64,000 nt of DNA. It comes from Mycobacterium florentinum. Lineage in GTDB: Bacteria; Actinomycetota; Actinomycetes; Mycobacteriales; Mycobacteriaceae. Location of the stretch: contig NZ_AP022576.1 in NCBI RefSeq assembly GCF_010730355.1, forward strand, positions 5,642,001-5,706,000, given 5' to 3'. A program made the translations under genes and the position numbers. Under the pieces are notes generated by a model that saw nothing but the letters and a program-made list of their open reading frames with translations, had not been told where the DNA came from and did not search any database. Positions 17,798-27,826 of this stretch are shown here, in pieces (the stretch's first letter is position 1; every line of letters begins with the position of its first letter).

Positions 17798-18642
17798 CCG
17801 ATCTCGCGCGCGGTCCGTCGTGGCTGGACACTCTGGGCCCCAGGCTGGTGGCATCCACCCGCAAGCTGGGGGAACAGACCGAGTTCTACGGAAAATCGCT
17901 GGCCGCCACCGTGGACGCGGTACGGCGCTACCCGAACGAACTGCTGCGCCTGATCGCCGAGATGGGAATGGGCACAGGCGCTTTGGCGGTGATCGGGGGC
18001 ACCGTCGGCATCATCGGCTTCTTGACCCTGACGACCGGCGCTCTCGTCGCGGTGCAGGGATACGACACGCTGTCCAACATCGGAGTGGAAGCACTGACCG
18101 GCTTCCTGTCGGCGTTCCTGAACGTCCGGATGATCGCGCCCTGCACGGCCGGGCTGGCATTGGCGGCCACGATCGGTGCCGGTGCGACGGCGCAGCTGGG
18201 TGCGATGCGCATCAACGAGGAGATCGACGCCCTGGAAGTCATGGGCATCCGGTCGATCACCTACCTGGCATCCACGCGAATTATTGCCGGCGTCCTGGTC
18301 GTCATCCCGCTCTACGCCGTCGCGGTCCTGATGTCGTTCATCGCGGCCAAGTTCCTCACGATCTACGCGTACGGCCAGTCCCGGGGCGTCTACGAGCACT
18401 ACTTCTCCACCTTCCTGCGCCCGAGCGACCTGATGTGGTCGTTTCTGTCGGCGCTGACGATGGCGACGGGTGTGATGGTCGTGCACACCTATTACGGCTT
18501 CACCGCGACAGGTGGTCCCGCCGGTGTGGGGGAGGCCGTCGGTCGCTCAGTGCGGTCATCGATGATCGTCACGGCGTTTGTGTGCCTGATGATTTCGCTG
18601 TCCGTCTATGGGCAGTCCGGCAACTTCAACTTGTCGGGGTAA
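17794..18642 (+). CDS. yrbEB: Mce transporter permease YrbEB
   Basis: A 282-residue second permease subunit of the same importer. The coupling loop reads NEEIDALEVMGIRSI, matching the YrbEA loop. About five hydrophobic segments are spread over residues 65-275. It begins at an ATGA overlap with yrbEA and is followed 4 bases later by mceA. The substrate is presumably a lipid or sterol, as for characterised Mce systems; the sequence does not say which. Confidence 0.95.
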   Translation: MTDLARGPSWLDTLGPRLVASTRKLGEQTEFYGKSLAATVDAVRRYPNELLRLIAEMGMGTGALAVIGGTVGIIGFLTLTTGALVAVQGYDTLSNIGVEALTGFLSAFLNVRMIAPCTAGLALAATIGAGATAQLGAMRINEEIDALEVMGIRSITYLASTRIIAGVLVVIPLYAVAVLMSFIAAKFLTIYAYGQSRGVYEHYFSTFLRPSDLMWSFLSALTMATGVMVVHTYYGFTATGGPAGVGEAVGRSVRSSMIVTAFVCLMISLSVYGQSGNFNLSG

Positions 18643-18646
18643 CCAT

Positions 18647-19915
18647 ATGAGCAACCACAGGGACAGCGGACCGGCACGACGAAACAGAGTCCGCAGCAGC
18701 AGGATTGATCCGATCTGGTGGGCACCGATCTTGTTCATCCTGGTCGCGGGCCTGATCGCGGTGACCGCCGGGGCGTTCTCGGGCAAGTTCGCGGACTTCA
18801 TCCCGCTGACGCTGGTGTCGGACCGGGCCGGATTGGTGATGGAGCCGGGCGCCAAGGTGAAGTTGCGCGGGGTTCCGGTGGGTACGGTCGCGTCGATCGG
18901 CACCGACGTGAAAGCGGCTCAGCTGCAACTGAAGATGGACCCGGGCCCGTTCAAGTATCTGCCGAGCAACCTCGAGGCCGAGATCAAGTCGACCACCGCG
19001 TTCGGATCCAAGTACGTCGACCTGGTCGTGCCTGACCATGCCAGCCCCACACCGTTGAAGCCGGGTGCGGTGCTGCATTCGCGCAATGTCACCGTCGAGG
19101 TCAATACAGTTTTCGAGAACCTGCAGTCCGTCGTCCAGGCGCTCGACCCGGCGAAGCTGAATGCCATCTTGTCGGCTTTCGCCCAATCGGTGCGCGGTAA
19201 GGGCGATCGCCTCGGCCAGTCGGTCACCGATGCGAACAGTCTGCTGCTGACCGTCAACCCGCGCATGGACACCATCCACCGGGACTGGCGGCTGTTCGGG
19301 AAGACCACGGCCATCTATTCCGATGCGGCGCAGGACATCCTGTCGATCCTCGACTCGGCCTCGACCACCAGCGCCGCGCTCACCGAAAACGACCGGTCCT
19401 TCGATTCGCTGCTGTTGTCGGCGATCGGCTTCAGCCAGACCGGTATCAGCGTCATCGGCAGAAACGAACCCAACATCGTGCAGTCGATGAAGCTGCTCGA
19501 CCCGACGTTGACGCTGCTGAACAAGTACTCGCCGACCTATACCTGCCTGTTCCAGGGTGCGCAATGGTACGTCGACCATGGGGGCAGGGACATGCTCGGT
19601 GGCAACGGCTACTCGTTCATCATGGACGCGGCCCTGCTGTTCGGTGATGACCCCTACCGCTACCCGAAACACCTGCCGAAGATCAACGCAACGGGGGGGC
19701 CGGGTGGTAAGCCCAGCTGCGGTTCACTGCCCGACCCGAGCGCGAATTACCCGGTGCGCCAGCTAGTTACCGACACTGGTTGGGGGACCGCTCCGAACGA
19801 GATTCGCAGCAATGTGGCCGCCGGCAATCCATGGTGGGGCAACTGGTTCCCGACCACCAAGAATGCTCCCGAACCGCCACGCTACTTCTGGCGCGGGGGG
19901 CAGCCGCCGCCATGA
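18647..19915 (+). CDS. mceA: Mce family protein MceA
   Basis: A 422-residue substrate-binding/tunnel subunit. A basic N-terminus and one transmembrane helix (about 22-42) are followed by the MCE/MlaD domain (about 50-135, with GLVMEPGAKVKLRGVPVG) and a long helical region that assembles the periplasmic needle. The C-terminal third has Trp/Pro-rich segments (WWGNWFPTTKNAPEPP). ATG at 18647 lies 4 bases after the yrbEB stop. The operon number (mce3-like or mce5-like) is not assigned because numbering among non-tuberculous species is inconsistent. Confidence 0.94.
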   Translation: MSNHRDSGPARRNRVRSSRIDPIWWAPILFILVAGLIAVTAGAFSGKFADFIPLTLVSDRAGLVMEPGAKVKLRGVPVGTVASIGTDVKAAQLQLKMDPGPFKYLPSNLEAEIKSTTAFGSKYVDLVVPDHASPTPLKPGAVLHSRNVTVEVNTVFENLQSVVQALDPAKLNAILSAFAQSVRGKGDRLGQSVTDANSLLLTVNPRMDTIHRDWRLFGKTTAIYSDAAQDILSILDSASTTSAALTENDRSFDSLLLSAIGFSQTGISVIGRNEPNIVQSMKLLDPTLTLLNKYSPTYTCLFQGAQWYVDHGGRDMLGGNGYSFIMDAALLFGDDPYRYPKHLPKINATGGPGGKPSCGSLPDPSANYPVRQLVTDTGWGTAPNEIRSNVAAGNPWWGNWFPTTKNAPEPPRYFWRGGQPPP

Positions 19916-20940
19916 GACGCAAACTTTCGAGCATCATCGCGCGGGTCGCGATTTTCACCCTGGTGTGCCTGCTCTTCACCTTTACGTTGGTCGCCGTGTT
20001 CGGGCAGCTGCGCTTCGAGGACCGCACCGACTACCAAGCGGTCTTCACGAACATCTCCGGCCTGAAATCCGGCAACTTCGTTCGTATCGCCGGGGTGGAG
20101 GTCGGCAAGGTGGGCGACCTCGAATTGCATCGCGACGGCACAGTCACCGTCGGCTTCGAAATCGACAAGGCGATACGGCTCACCGAGGGCACCAAGGCGG
20201 TGGTGCGGTACGAAAACCTGATCGGTGACCGGTATCTCGCGCTCGAAGAGGCCCCCGGGCCGCCGCGCCGGCTACCGGCGGGCGCCACAATTCCGCTGGC
20301 GCGAACATCACCCGCCCTCGATATCGACGCGCTCATCGGGGGATTCCGCCCGCTGTTCCGGGCGCTGGATCCCGATCAGGTCAACGCACTGTCGGGTCAG
20401 TTGCTGCGAATCTTCCAGGGGCAGGGCGGCACGCTCGCCTCGGTGCTGTCGCAGACGTCGATACTGACCTCGACGCTGGCCGGGCGCAGCGAGTTGATCG
20501 GTGAGCTGATCACCAACCTGAACACCGTGCTGCACACCTTCGCCGCGCGCGACCATGAGTTCTCCGACGGGTTGGACAAACTCGCCCAGCTGGTGGAGGG
20601 GCTGGCGCAGCGCAAGGACGACATCTCCACCGGGCTGGCCTACATCAACGCCGCCGCCGGCTCGGTCGCCGATCTGCTTGTCCAGGCCCGCCAGCCGATC
20701 AAGGACGTGGTGCACGAGACCGACCGCATGTCCGGGCAAATCCTCGCCGACCGCGACTATGTCGACAAACTGCTCAAGGATCTCCCGGACGTCTATCAAG
20801 TGCTGTCCAGGCAAGGCCTGACCGGCGACTACTTCGGCTTTTACTTCTGCGAAGTCTTACTCAAGGTCAATGGCAAAGGGGGTAACCCGATCTTCGTCAA
20901 ACTGTTGGGACAGCCCAGCGGGCGGTGCACGCCTCGATGA
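19912..20940 (+). CDS. mceB: Mce family protein MceB
   Basis: A 342-residue Mce subunit. An N-terminal helix (RVAIFTLVCLLFTFTLVAVF) is followed by the MCE domain with FTNISGLKSGNFVRIAGVEVG and a helical needle domain. The ATG at 19912 forms an ATGA overlap with mceA. The C-terminus ends with the FGFYFCEVLLKVNGKGG region typical of MceB. No lipobox. Confidence 0.94.
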   Translation: MRRKLSSIIARVAIFTLVCLLFTFTLVAVFGQLRFEDRTDYQAVFTNISGLKSGNFVRIAGVEVGKVGDLELHRDGTVTVGFEIDKAIRLTEGTKAVVRYENLIGDRYLALEEAPGPPRRLPAGATIPLARTSPALDIDALIGGFRPLFRALDPDQVNALSGQLLRIFQGQGGTLASVLSQTSILTSTLAGRSELIGELITNLNTVLHTFAARDHEFSDGLDKLAQLVEGLAQRKDDISTGLAYINAAAGSVADLLVQARQPIKDVVHETDRMSGQILADRDYVDKLLKDLPDVYQVLSRQGLTGDYFGFYFCEVLLKVNGKGGNPIFVKLLGQPSGRCTPR

Positions 20941-22121
20941 AGTTGAAGCCGCCCAAGATCAAGCCACTCGGTCACCGGAGCCCCTTCATGCTGGGCGTAA
21001 TGGGCACCGCGATCTTGACGTGTGTGACCATCGTCGCCTTCCAGTACAACAAGCTGCCCTTTGTGAAGAACACGGACGACTACGCCGCGTATTTCTCCGA
21101 GGCCGGTGGCATCAAACCCGGTAACACGGTGCGGGTTTCGGGGATGGGAGTCGGCAGGGTCTCCGATATCCGGCTCGAGGGGACCAAGGTCCGGGTCGGC
21201 TTCACCGTTCGCCAGGGCATCGAATTGGGCGACCGCACCGAGGCGGCGATCAAGACCGAAACGATCCTGGGCTCCAAGATGCTGGAGCTCACGCCGCGTG
21301 GGGAAGGGCGATTGTCGGGCCCCATTCCGCTGGCACGTACCCACTCGCCTTATGACCTTCCCGACGCGCTGGGCGACCTGACTACCACCATCAGCGGCCT
21401 CGATACCGCCCAATTATCTTCGGCTCTCACGACATTGGCGACTACATTCAAGGAGACACCGCCGAACCTGAGGCCCGCTTTGGAGGGCGTTGCGCGGTTC
21501 TCGGACACCCTCAATAACCGCGACGCGCAGCTGCGGAGCCTGCTGGGCAATGCCAACAAGGTGTCGACGGTGCTGGGCAAGCGTAGCCAGCAGATTGCCG
21601 GCCTGGTGGCCAACTCCAACGCGCTGTTGGCCGCCCTGCTCGACGAACGAGATTCACTCGATGCGCTGATGAACAACCTCACCGCGGTGTCGCATCAGAT
21701 CTCCGGGCTGGTCGACGACAACAGAACCCAACTCAAGCCGGCCCTCGACAAGCTCAACGGCGTGCTCGAAATCCTGGACAACCGAAAGGAAGACATCCAG
21801 AAGACCCTGCCCAAGTTCAAGCGGTATGCGATGTCGTTTGGCGAAGTGTTAGGTTCTGGGCCATTTTTCAAGGCTTACGTGGCCAACCTGGTGCCCGGCC
21901 AGATCGGTGGGCCGGTCCTCGACGCGGATATGTACGACAGGTTCCTGGATCCCAACCAAAAGCTCCCCTCGGAGGCGGTCGATCCGCCGACCGGATCTCC
22001 ACCGGTCCCGCCGGAGAACGCGCCGGTCCCGATCTGGTCTCAGCCGCCCTCACCGCCGCCCTCGACGCCACCGGTGCGGACCATCCCGCCGCCGTCACCC
22101 CATGACTTCGACGGGCCATGA
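20937..22121 (+). CDS. mceC: Mce family protein MceC
   Basis: A 394-residue Mce subunit. Residues about 15-35 (FMLGVMGTAILTCVTIVAF) form the membrane anchor. The MCE domain (FSEAGGIKPGNTVRVSGMGVG) and a helical region follow. The last 60 residues are Pro-rich (PPVPPENAPVP, PPSPPPSTPP), as in other MceC proteins. ATG at 20937 overlaps the mceB stop (ATGA); an upstream in-frame GTG at 20925 is less likely. Confidence 0.94.
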   Translation: MKLKPPKIKPLGHRSPFMLGVMGTAILTCVTIVAFQYNKLPFVKNTDDYAAYFSEAGGIKPGNTVRVSGMGVGRVSDIRLEGTKVRVGFTVRQGIELGDRTEAAIKTETILGSKMLELTPRGEGRLSGPIPLARTHSPYDLPDALGDLTTTISGLDTAQLSSALTTLATTFKETPPNLRPALEGVARFSDTLNNRDAQLRSLLGNANKVSTVLGKRSQQIAGLVANSNALLAALLDERDSLDALMNNLTAVSHQISGLVDDNRTQLKPALDKLNGVLEILDNRKEDIQKTLPKFKRYAMSFGEVLGSGPFFKAYVANLVPGQIGGPVLDADMYDRFLDPNQKLPSEAVDPPTGSPPVPPENAPVPIWSQPPSPPPSTPPVRTIPPPSPHDFDGP

Positions 22122-23479
22122 CCATGAGTCGAGACATTCTTCGCAAAGCAACCGCGATCAGCCTGGTGCTGACCCTGGCAGTGGCGTCGTTTCTGGTGGG
22201 CAGGAACCTCTGGAAAGACGTCGAAAAGAACACGTACTCGGCGTATTTCACGGAGGCCAACGGCCTGTTCGTGGGCGATGAGATTCGGATCCTCGGCGTC
22301 GCGGTCGGCGTGGTGGACAAGATCGAGCCGCAGCCGACCAGCTCCAAGGTGACATTCTCCGTCGACAAGGAGTATGCGGTTCCGGCCGACGCCCGGGCCG
22401 CGATCTTGTCGCCGTCGCTGGTGACATCGCGAGCAATCCAACTGGTACCGGCGTACTCGGGCGGGCCCAAATTGAGCCCGGGCGCGTCGATACCGCTGAA
22501 CCGCACCGCGGTGCCGGTCGAATGGGACGACTTTCGCAAGCAGCTGGAGAAACTGACCGAGGCGCTGCAGCCGACCAGCCCGGGTGGGGTGAACTCCGTC
22601 GGTGAGTTCGTCAACTCGGCCGCGGACAACCTGCGCGGCCAGGGAGATACTGCTCGCGACACCGTTATCAAGCTCTCCCAAGCCATCTCGGCACTGGGTG
22701 ATCACGCCGACGACATCTTCAGCACGGTGCGCAATCTGCAGTTGCTGGTATCAGCGCTGTACTCCAGCAGTGATCTGCTGGCCGCGTTCAACAAGAACCT
22801 GGCCAGTGTGACGACGGTACTGACGAACAGCCCCGGCGAAATCGGAAATGCGCTGCAGGGTCTGGACGGGGCATTGGTGGATGTGCGCGACTTCCTCGCC
22901 GAAAACCGGGAGGCAATGGGTGTCACTTTCGACCGGCTCGGGTCGATCACCACCGCGCTGAATGACAGCCGTGGCGACATCAAGCAGATATTGCATGTGA
23001 CTCCGACGGTGTTCCAGAACTTCATGAATATCTACCAACCGGCACAGGGCGCAATGTCTGGCATCTTGGCATTGAACAACTTCGCCGACATCCCGCAGTT
23101 CATCTGCAGCTCAATCGAGGCGGCGTCGCGCGCGCGGCTGGCCCGGGTTTCGAAGCTGTGCCTTCAGTACATCAACCCGATCATCAAGAACCGCATCTAT
23201 AACTACATACCCGCGGGGATCAACCCCTTTGTCGGGACGCAGGCCCGGCCCAACGAGATCACCTACAGCGAGGACCGTCTTCGGCCCGGCTACACGCCGC
23301 CGGAAGCACCCCCGCCGCCGCCCGAGGCACCACCACCCGGGCCGCCGCCAGAGCTTCCCGGGCAGGCCGGGCTTGCCGATCAGGCACAGCCGGTCGACGC
23401 TGCGCCGGCGCCGAACACCGGCATGAGCTCGATCCAGGTGCTGCAGAACCTGATGCTGCCGACGGGACCGACCTCATGA
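22118..23479 (+). CDS. mceD: Mce family protein MceD
   Basis: A 453-residue Mce subunit. An N-terminal anchor (AISLVLTLAVASFLVG) leads into the MCE domain (FTEANGLFVGDEIRILGVAVG), then a long helical section. The C-terminus is Pro-rich (PPEAPPPPPEAPPPGPPPEL), followed by SSIQVLQNLMLP. It begins at an ATGA overlap with mceC; ATGACCATG leaves two possible starts 6 bases apart. Confidence 0.94.
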   Translation: MTMSRDILRKATAISLVLTLAVASFLVGRNLWKDVEKNTYSAYFTEANGLFVGDEIRILGVAVGVVDKIEPQPTSSKVTFSVDKEYAVPADARAAILSPSLVTSRAIQLVPAYSGGPKLSPGASIPLNRTAVPVEWDDFRKQLEKLTEALQPTSPGGVNSVGEFVNSAADNLRGQGDTARDTVIKLSQAISALGDHADDIFSTVRNLQLLVSALYSSSDLLAAFNKNLASVTTVLTNSPGEIGNALQGLDGALVDVRDFLAENREAMGVTFDRLGSITTALNDSRGDIKQILHVTPTVFQNFMNIYQPAQGAMSGILALNNFADIPQFICSSIEAASRARLARVSKLCLQYINPIIKNRIYNYIPAGINPFVGTQARPNEITYSEDRLRPGYTPPEAPPPPPEAPPPGPPPELPGQAGLADQAQPVDAAPAPNTGMSSIQVLQNLMLPTGPTS

Positions 23480-24600
23480 GGCGCGCGATCGCCACGGCGC
23501 TCGGTCTGGCCTGCGTAGCCGTACTTTCGGCGTGCGGAGGATGGCGCGGCCTGAATTCGTTCACCCTGCCCGGTACCTCCGGTGGTGGTCCCGGCGCCTA
23601 CACGATCCAGGCGCAAATGCCCGACGTCGTAACTATTCAGCAGAACACTCGCGTGCGGGTTGACGACGTCAACGTCGGCAACGTCACCAACATCGAGCTG
23701 CAGGATTGGCATGCGCTGGTCACCATGCGCATCAACGGCGACGTCCACTTGCCGGCCAACTCCACTGCGAAGCTCGGCCAGACCAGCTTGCTCGGTTCGA
23801 TGCACATCGAGCTCACGCCGCCCAGGGATGAGCCGCCTGTCGGCCAGCTCAAAGACGGATCGGTTATCCCGTTGAGCCGGGCGAGCCTGTACCCGAGCAC
23901 CGAGCAGACGTTGGCGTCGGTGTCAATCCTGCTCAACGGTGGGGGAATTGGGCAGTTGCAGGAGATCAACCAAGCCGTCGCCAAGGCATTCGCCGGCCGG
24001 GAAAACGAGATGCGCAGCCTGCTGAGTCAGCTGGATGAGTTCATCGCCCGAACCAACGAGCAGACCGACGACATCATTTCCGCCAGTGAGAATCTCAACG
24101 CCCTGGCCGGACAGGTCGCCGCCAAAGATCCGGTCGTTGACAAGGCGCTGACGACGATGCCCAAAGCGCTGGCCGTATTGGCCAAAGAGCGCACCAAGAT
24201 CGCCGATGCGATCGATCAGGTCGGCAAATTCAGCGCGATCGCGGCCGACACCATTCACCAGAGCCGGGAGTCCCTGGTCAACAATCTGCGCAATATCGCG
24301 CCGGTGCTGCGATCGCTTGCCGACGCGGGCCCGTCGCTCACCAAAGGCCTGGACGGCTTGGCGACCTACCCCTGGCCGACGTCCACCGTCCGGAACTGGT
24401 TCCGCGGCGACTACGCCAACCTCACGATGATCGTCGACTTGACCTTGAGCCGGATAGACACCGGGCTTTTCACGGGTTCGCGATGGGAAGGTAACCTCAC
24501 CCAACTCGAACAGCTGTGGGGACGCACCATCGGGATGCAGCCCAGCCCCGCCACCGGCGGCAACCCCCTGACCTTTCCGTATCATTTCGGGGGGTACTGA
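23476..24600 (+). CDS. mceE: Mce family lipoprotein MceE
   Basis: The lipoprotein subunit of the Mce complex, 374 residues. The signal peptide ends in lipobox LSAC (Cys22), so the mature protein is lipid-anchored outside the membrane. The MCE domain reads QMPDVVTIQQNTRVRVDDVNVG. The C-terminal FRGDYANLTMIVDLTLSRIDTG segment is typical of the LprK/LprN type. ATGA overlap with mceD. Confidence 0.95.
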   Translation: MRRAIATALGLACVAVLSACGGWRGLNSFTLPGTSGGGPGAYTIQAQMPDVVTIQQNTRVRVDDVNVGNVTNIELQDWHALVTMRINGDVHLPANSTAKLGQTSLLGSMHIELTPPRDEPPVGQLKDGSVIPLSRASLYPSTEQTLASVSILLNGGGIGQLQEINQAVAKAFAGRENEMRSLLSQLDEFIARTNEQTDDIISASENLNALAGQVAAKDPVVDKALTTMPKALAVLAKERTKIADAIDQVGKFSAIAADTIHQSRESLVNNLRNIAPVLRSLADAGPSLTKGLDGLATYPWPTSTVRNWFRGDYANLTMIVDLTLSRIDTGLFTGSRWEGNLTQLEQLWGRTIGMQPSPATGGNPLTFPYHFGGY

Positions 24601-26070
24601 GTGTTGCGCCTCAATCGCAGGACCTGGATCCAGTTGGCCGTCTTGACCCTGGTGACCGTGGTTTCTTGTGGCGCAATGGCATTCAACTTCATGAAGCTGC
24701 CCGCAACGTTGTTCGGGATCGGGGAGTACAACGTCACCGTCGACCTACCTCAATCGGGCGGGCTCTACCAGACCTCGGTCGTCACCTACCGCGGCACCGA
24801 CGTGGGTCAGGTCAAGTCGGTCGACGTCACCGCTGTCGGAGTGCGCGCGGTGCTCGCCATGAGATCCGGGGTCGAAGTGCCTGCCAACGTTCAGGCTTCG
24901 GTGCACAGCCGCTCGGCGATCGGTGAGCAATACATCGAATTGACCCCGCAGCAGGGCAAGGACGGCGAACAATCCCGGCCGCTACGGCCCGGCGACGTCA
25001 TTCCGGCCGGCCATGTCGACGTGCCGGTCGACATCGGCCACCTGCTCGACATGACTAACCGTGCACTGCAAGCGATTCCGCGAGACAACTTGCGCACCGT
25101 GATCGACGAAACCAATCGGGCGGTCGGGGGGCTCGGCCCCGAGCTGTCCCGGATCGTCGACGGATCAGCCGCGTTGGCCATTGCCGGTGGCCGGACCATC
25201 GACCCGCTCGCGCAATTGATCGATCAGTCCCCCGCGGTGCTGAACTCGCAGGTGCAGACCTCGGATGAGATTGCCACGTGGGCCGGTCGAACGTCGGCAC
25301 TCATGGCGCAGTTCAAGGCGCAGGATGCGGCGGTGCGAGACATGTTGACGCACGGCACCTCCGGGATCGAAGAGGGTCGAGCATTGCTCGACCGGGTGTC
25401 GCCGGCGCTGCCGGTGTTGTTCGCCAACCTGGTGAGTCTGGGTGATATCGCTGTCGTCTATCGCCACGACATCGAACAGCTCCTGGTGCTTCTACCGCAA
25501 GGCATCGCGGTGATGGCGGCGGCATTGGTGCCGAACCTGAACACCAAACAGGAGTACAAGGGATTTTTCCTGGATTTCAACCTCAACCTGAACCTTCCGC
25601 CGCCATGCTCGACCGGCTTTCTGCCGCCCACTCAGCGCCGCTCACCTGCCAGCGTGGATGCTCCGGACCGGCCGGCAGCCGACCTCTATTGCCGGATTCC
25701 GCAGGATTCCGAGTTCAATGTGCGTGGGGCGCGCAACATTCCGTGTGAGACCAAGCCGTGGAAACGTGCCCCCACTGTCGAGATGTGCGAAAGCGACGAG
25801 GACTACCTGCCGCTCAACGACGGCTACAACTGGAAGGGCGACCCGAACGCCACGTATTCAGGTCAGGGCGTGCCCCAGTATCCGCCGGGACAGGATCCGC
25901 GGCTGCCACCCCCGCGGGGCACCGCGCCGCCGCCCCCGCCGCTTGCCGTGACCACCTATGACCCGGCCACCGGTGACTACATAGGTCCCGACGGAAAGCG
26001 CTACACCGAGTCCGATTTAGCGCACCCGCGTGCCAAAGACTGGCAATCGCTTCTCGTGCCGCCAGCGTAG
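24601..26070 (+). CDS. mceF: Mce family protein MceF
   Basis: The last Mce subunit, 489 residues. An N-terminal anchor (LAVLTLVTVVSCGAMAF) is followed by the MCE domain (DLPQSGGLYQTSVVTYRGTDVG) and a helical region. A C-terminal domain contains several cysteines (CSTGFLPP, YCRIPQDSEFNVRGARNIPC), a Pro-rich stretch and a DPATGDYIGPDGKRY motif common in MceF. The GTG start follows the mceE stop directly with no gap. Confidence 0.94.
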   Translation: MLRLNRRTWIQLAVLTLVTVVSCGAMAFNFMKLPATLFGIGEYNVTVDLPQSGGLYQTSVVTYRGTDVGQVKSVDVTAVGVRAVLAMRSGVEVPANVQASVHSRSAIGEQYIELTPQQGKDGEQSRPLRPGDVIPAGHVDVPVDIGHLLDMTNRALQAIPRDNLRTVIDETNRAVGGLGPELSRIVDGSAALAIAGGRTIDPLAQLIDQSPAVLNSQVQTSDEIATWAGRTSALMAQFKAQDAAVRDMLTHGTSGIEEGRALLDRVSPALPVLFANLVSLGDIAVVYRHDIEQLLVLLPQGIAVMAAALVPNLNTKQEYKGFFLDFNLNLNLPPPCSTGFLPPTQRRSPASVDAPDRPAADLYCRIPQDSEFNVRGARNIPCETKPWKRAPTVEMCESDEDYLPLNDGYNWKGDPNATYSGQGVPQYPPGQDPRLPPPRGTAPPPPPLAVTTYDPATGDYIGPDGKRYTESDLAHPRAKDWQSLLVPPA

Positions 26071-26085
26071 GAATGAAGGAGAAAC

Positions 26086-26721
26086 ATGGCCGACGAGCCT
26101 GATACCCCCGAGGCCGAAAAGGCCACCGAGCCACCGGCTGTCGATGTCGAGGCCGACGCTTCCATCGACGAGGACGACGAGAGCGCCAGCGAGTCCGAAG
26201 GCCGCTTCGCCCGCTGGCGCCGGCGGGCCACCGGTCGGCGGCTGTCGGGCACCGGAACGGCACTGGTGGCCGGCGCCGCAATCCTGGCGCTGCTTACCGG
26301 ATTGACCGGCTGGCTGGGATACACGGCCTACCAGAAGCACCAAGCCCAGGCCCAGCGTCAGCAATTCATCCAGGTCGCTCGCCAGGGCGCGGTCAACCTC
26401 ACCACGATCAACTACACCCAGGCCGATGCGGATGTGCAGCGAATCCTCGACCTGGCCACCGGCGCCTTCCGAGAGGATTTCGAGCAGCGGGCCAAGCCGT
26501 TCATCGACTTCGTCAAGGCGGCGCAATCGAAATCGGAAGGCACGGTGACCGATGCGGGTCTGGAATCGCAGCGGGGAGATTCGGCCCAGGTGTTGGTGGC
26601 GGTCGCGGTGAAGTCGCGCACTGCCGGCGGCGAGGTAGCGCCCCGGGAATGGCGGATGCGCATCGAGGTCCGCTCGGTCGGCGACGACGCCAAGGTCTCC
26701 AGCGTGGTGTTCGTGCCATGA
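26086..26721 (+). CDS. Mce-associated membrane protein
   Basis: A 211-residue Mce-associated (Mam-like) protein. An acidic cytoplasmic N-terminus (about 1-50, rich in Glu/Asp/Ala) is followed by a basic patch (RWRRRATGRR), a membrane helix (about 65-88) and a periplasmic domain that begins with RQGAVNLTTINYTQADADVQRILD. That signature is shared with Rv1972/Rv1973-type proteins after mce3. AAGGAG precedes the ATG. These proteins are thought to stabilise Mce complexes. Confidence 0.88.
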   Translation: MADEPDTPEAEKATEPPAVDVEADASIDEDDESASESEGRFARWRRRATGRRLSGTGTALVAGAAILALLTGLTGWLGYTAYQKHQAQAQRQQFIQVARQGAVNLTTINYTQADADVQRILDLATGAFREDFEQRAKPFIDFVKAAQSKSEGTVTDAGLESQRGDSAQVLVAVAVKSRTAGGEVAPREWRMRIEVRSVGDDAKVSSVVFVP

Positions 26722-27311
26722 CGACACTTCACGACGACATCGAGACCGACGCTCCCGACCAGGAGATCGCCGAGGAGACAACAGAATCGGTCGAGGCAAC
26801 CGAACCGGGCGAGGAGAAGGCCCGGCGGATCCCGTGGACGCGGGTGCTTGCCTACGGCGTGTTGCCGGCGATCGCGTTGCTGCTGGCGCTGGGGGCCGGC
26901 TACTTTCGATGGGTCGTCGGCTCCGCCGATGAGCTGACACAGGCGGGCACCGAATCCGTCCGGGCGGCAGGCGAAGACGCGGCGGCCCTGCTGTCGTACC
27001 GGGCGGACTCGGCCGACAGGGACCTCGGCGCGGCCCGTGAGCGGCTGACCGGCGAGTTCAAGGACGCCTACACCGCACTGATCCACGAGGTGGTGATCCC
27101 GGGCGCGAAAGAAAAGCACATCTCGTCGGTGGCCAAAGTGACCGCGGCATCCTCGGTTTCGGCAACCGCCAACCATGCGGTAGCCCTGCTGTACGTCAAC
27201 CAGACGGTGACCATCGGCGACGGCGCTCCCACCGACACCCAGCCCGTCATCAAGGTGACGCTGGACAAGGTCAACGGCCGATGGCTGGTTTCGCGCTTCG
27301 ACCCGGTGTGA
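26718..27311 (+). CDS. Second Mce-associated membrane protein
   Basis: A 197-residue paralogue of the preceding protein with the same plan: an acidic N-terminus (DIETDAPDQEIAEE), basic residues, a helix (VLAYGVLPAIALLLALGAGYF) and a periplasmic domain (LLSYRADSADRDLGAARERLTG). The ATG at 26718 makes an ATGA overlap with the upstream gene. It probably works with the first Mce-associated protein as a pair. Confidence 0.88.
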   Translation: MTTLHDDIETDAPDQEIAEETTESVEATEPGEEKARRIPWTRVLAYGVLPAIALLLALGAGYFRWVVGSADELTQAGTESVRAAGEDAAALLSYRADSADRDLGAARERLTGEFKDAYTALIHEVVIPGAKEKHISSVAKVTAASSVSATANHAVALLYVNQTVTIGDGAPTDTQPVIKVTLDKVNGRWLVSRFDPV

Positions 27312-27325
27312 TTCGAGGAGAGCAG

Positions 27326-27820
27326 ATGACCGTGTGGCTGCGTAATCTGACCGTCGTCGTGCTGCTGCCCGCGGCGGGAGCATTGGCGGCGCCGGCCGCG
27401 CACGCCGACAACAAACGGCTCAACAGTGCGGTCGTCTCCGCCGTCTACACCCTGCAGCACCAGGCGGGCTGCACCAACGACGTCATCCGCAACAATGCGC
27501 TGACGCTGGCCGCGCAATGGCACGCGGACGACATGATCAGCAATCGAAACATCAACGACGACATCGGATCCGACGGGTCCACGCCGCAGGACCGCGCGAA
27601 CGCGGCCGGCTATCGCGGCAAGGCCGCCGAGACGGTGGCGATCAATCCGGCCATCGCGATCAGCAGCCTGGAACTGGTCAACCAGTGGTCCTCCAACCCC
27701 GCTGACATGGCCATCATTCGCGATTGCGCCAACACCAATATCGGGGTGTGGTCGGACAACAGCCTGGACCGTACCGTGGTGGTCGCCGTCTACGGTCAGC
27801 CGGCGCCGCCCACGCGATAG
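27326..27820 (+). CDS. Secreted CAP (PR-1/SCP-like) family protein
   Basis: A 164-residue secreted protein with signal peptide ending AAHADN (cleavage near residue 28). The mature part has the CAP core: LNSAVVSAVYTLQHQAGC, LTLAAQWHADDM, GYRGKAAETVAINP and NIGVWSDNSLDRTVVVAVYGQ. Two cysteines can pair. GAGGAG precedes the ATG at 27326, and the gene lies 14 bases after the Mce-associated gene, so it belongs to the operon end. Its molecular role is unknown; it is convergent with mez. Confidence 0.82.
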   Translation: MTVWLRNLTVVVLLPAAGALAAPAAHADNKRLNSAVVSAVYTLQHQAGCTNDVIRNNALTLAAQWHADDMISNRNINDDIGSDGSTPQDRANAAGYRGKAAETVAINPAIAISSLELVNQWSSNPADMAIIRDCANTNIGVWSDNSLDRTVVVAVYGQPAPPTR

Positions 27821-27826
27821 ACCCGA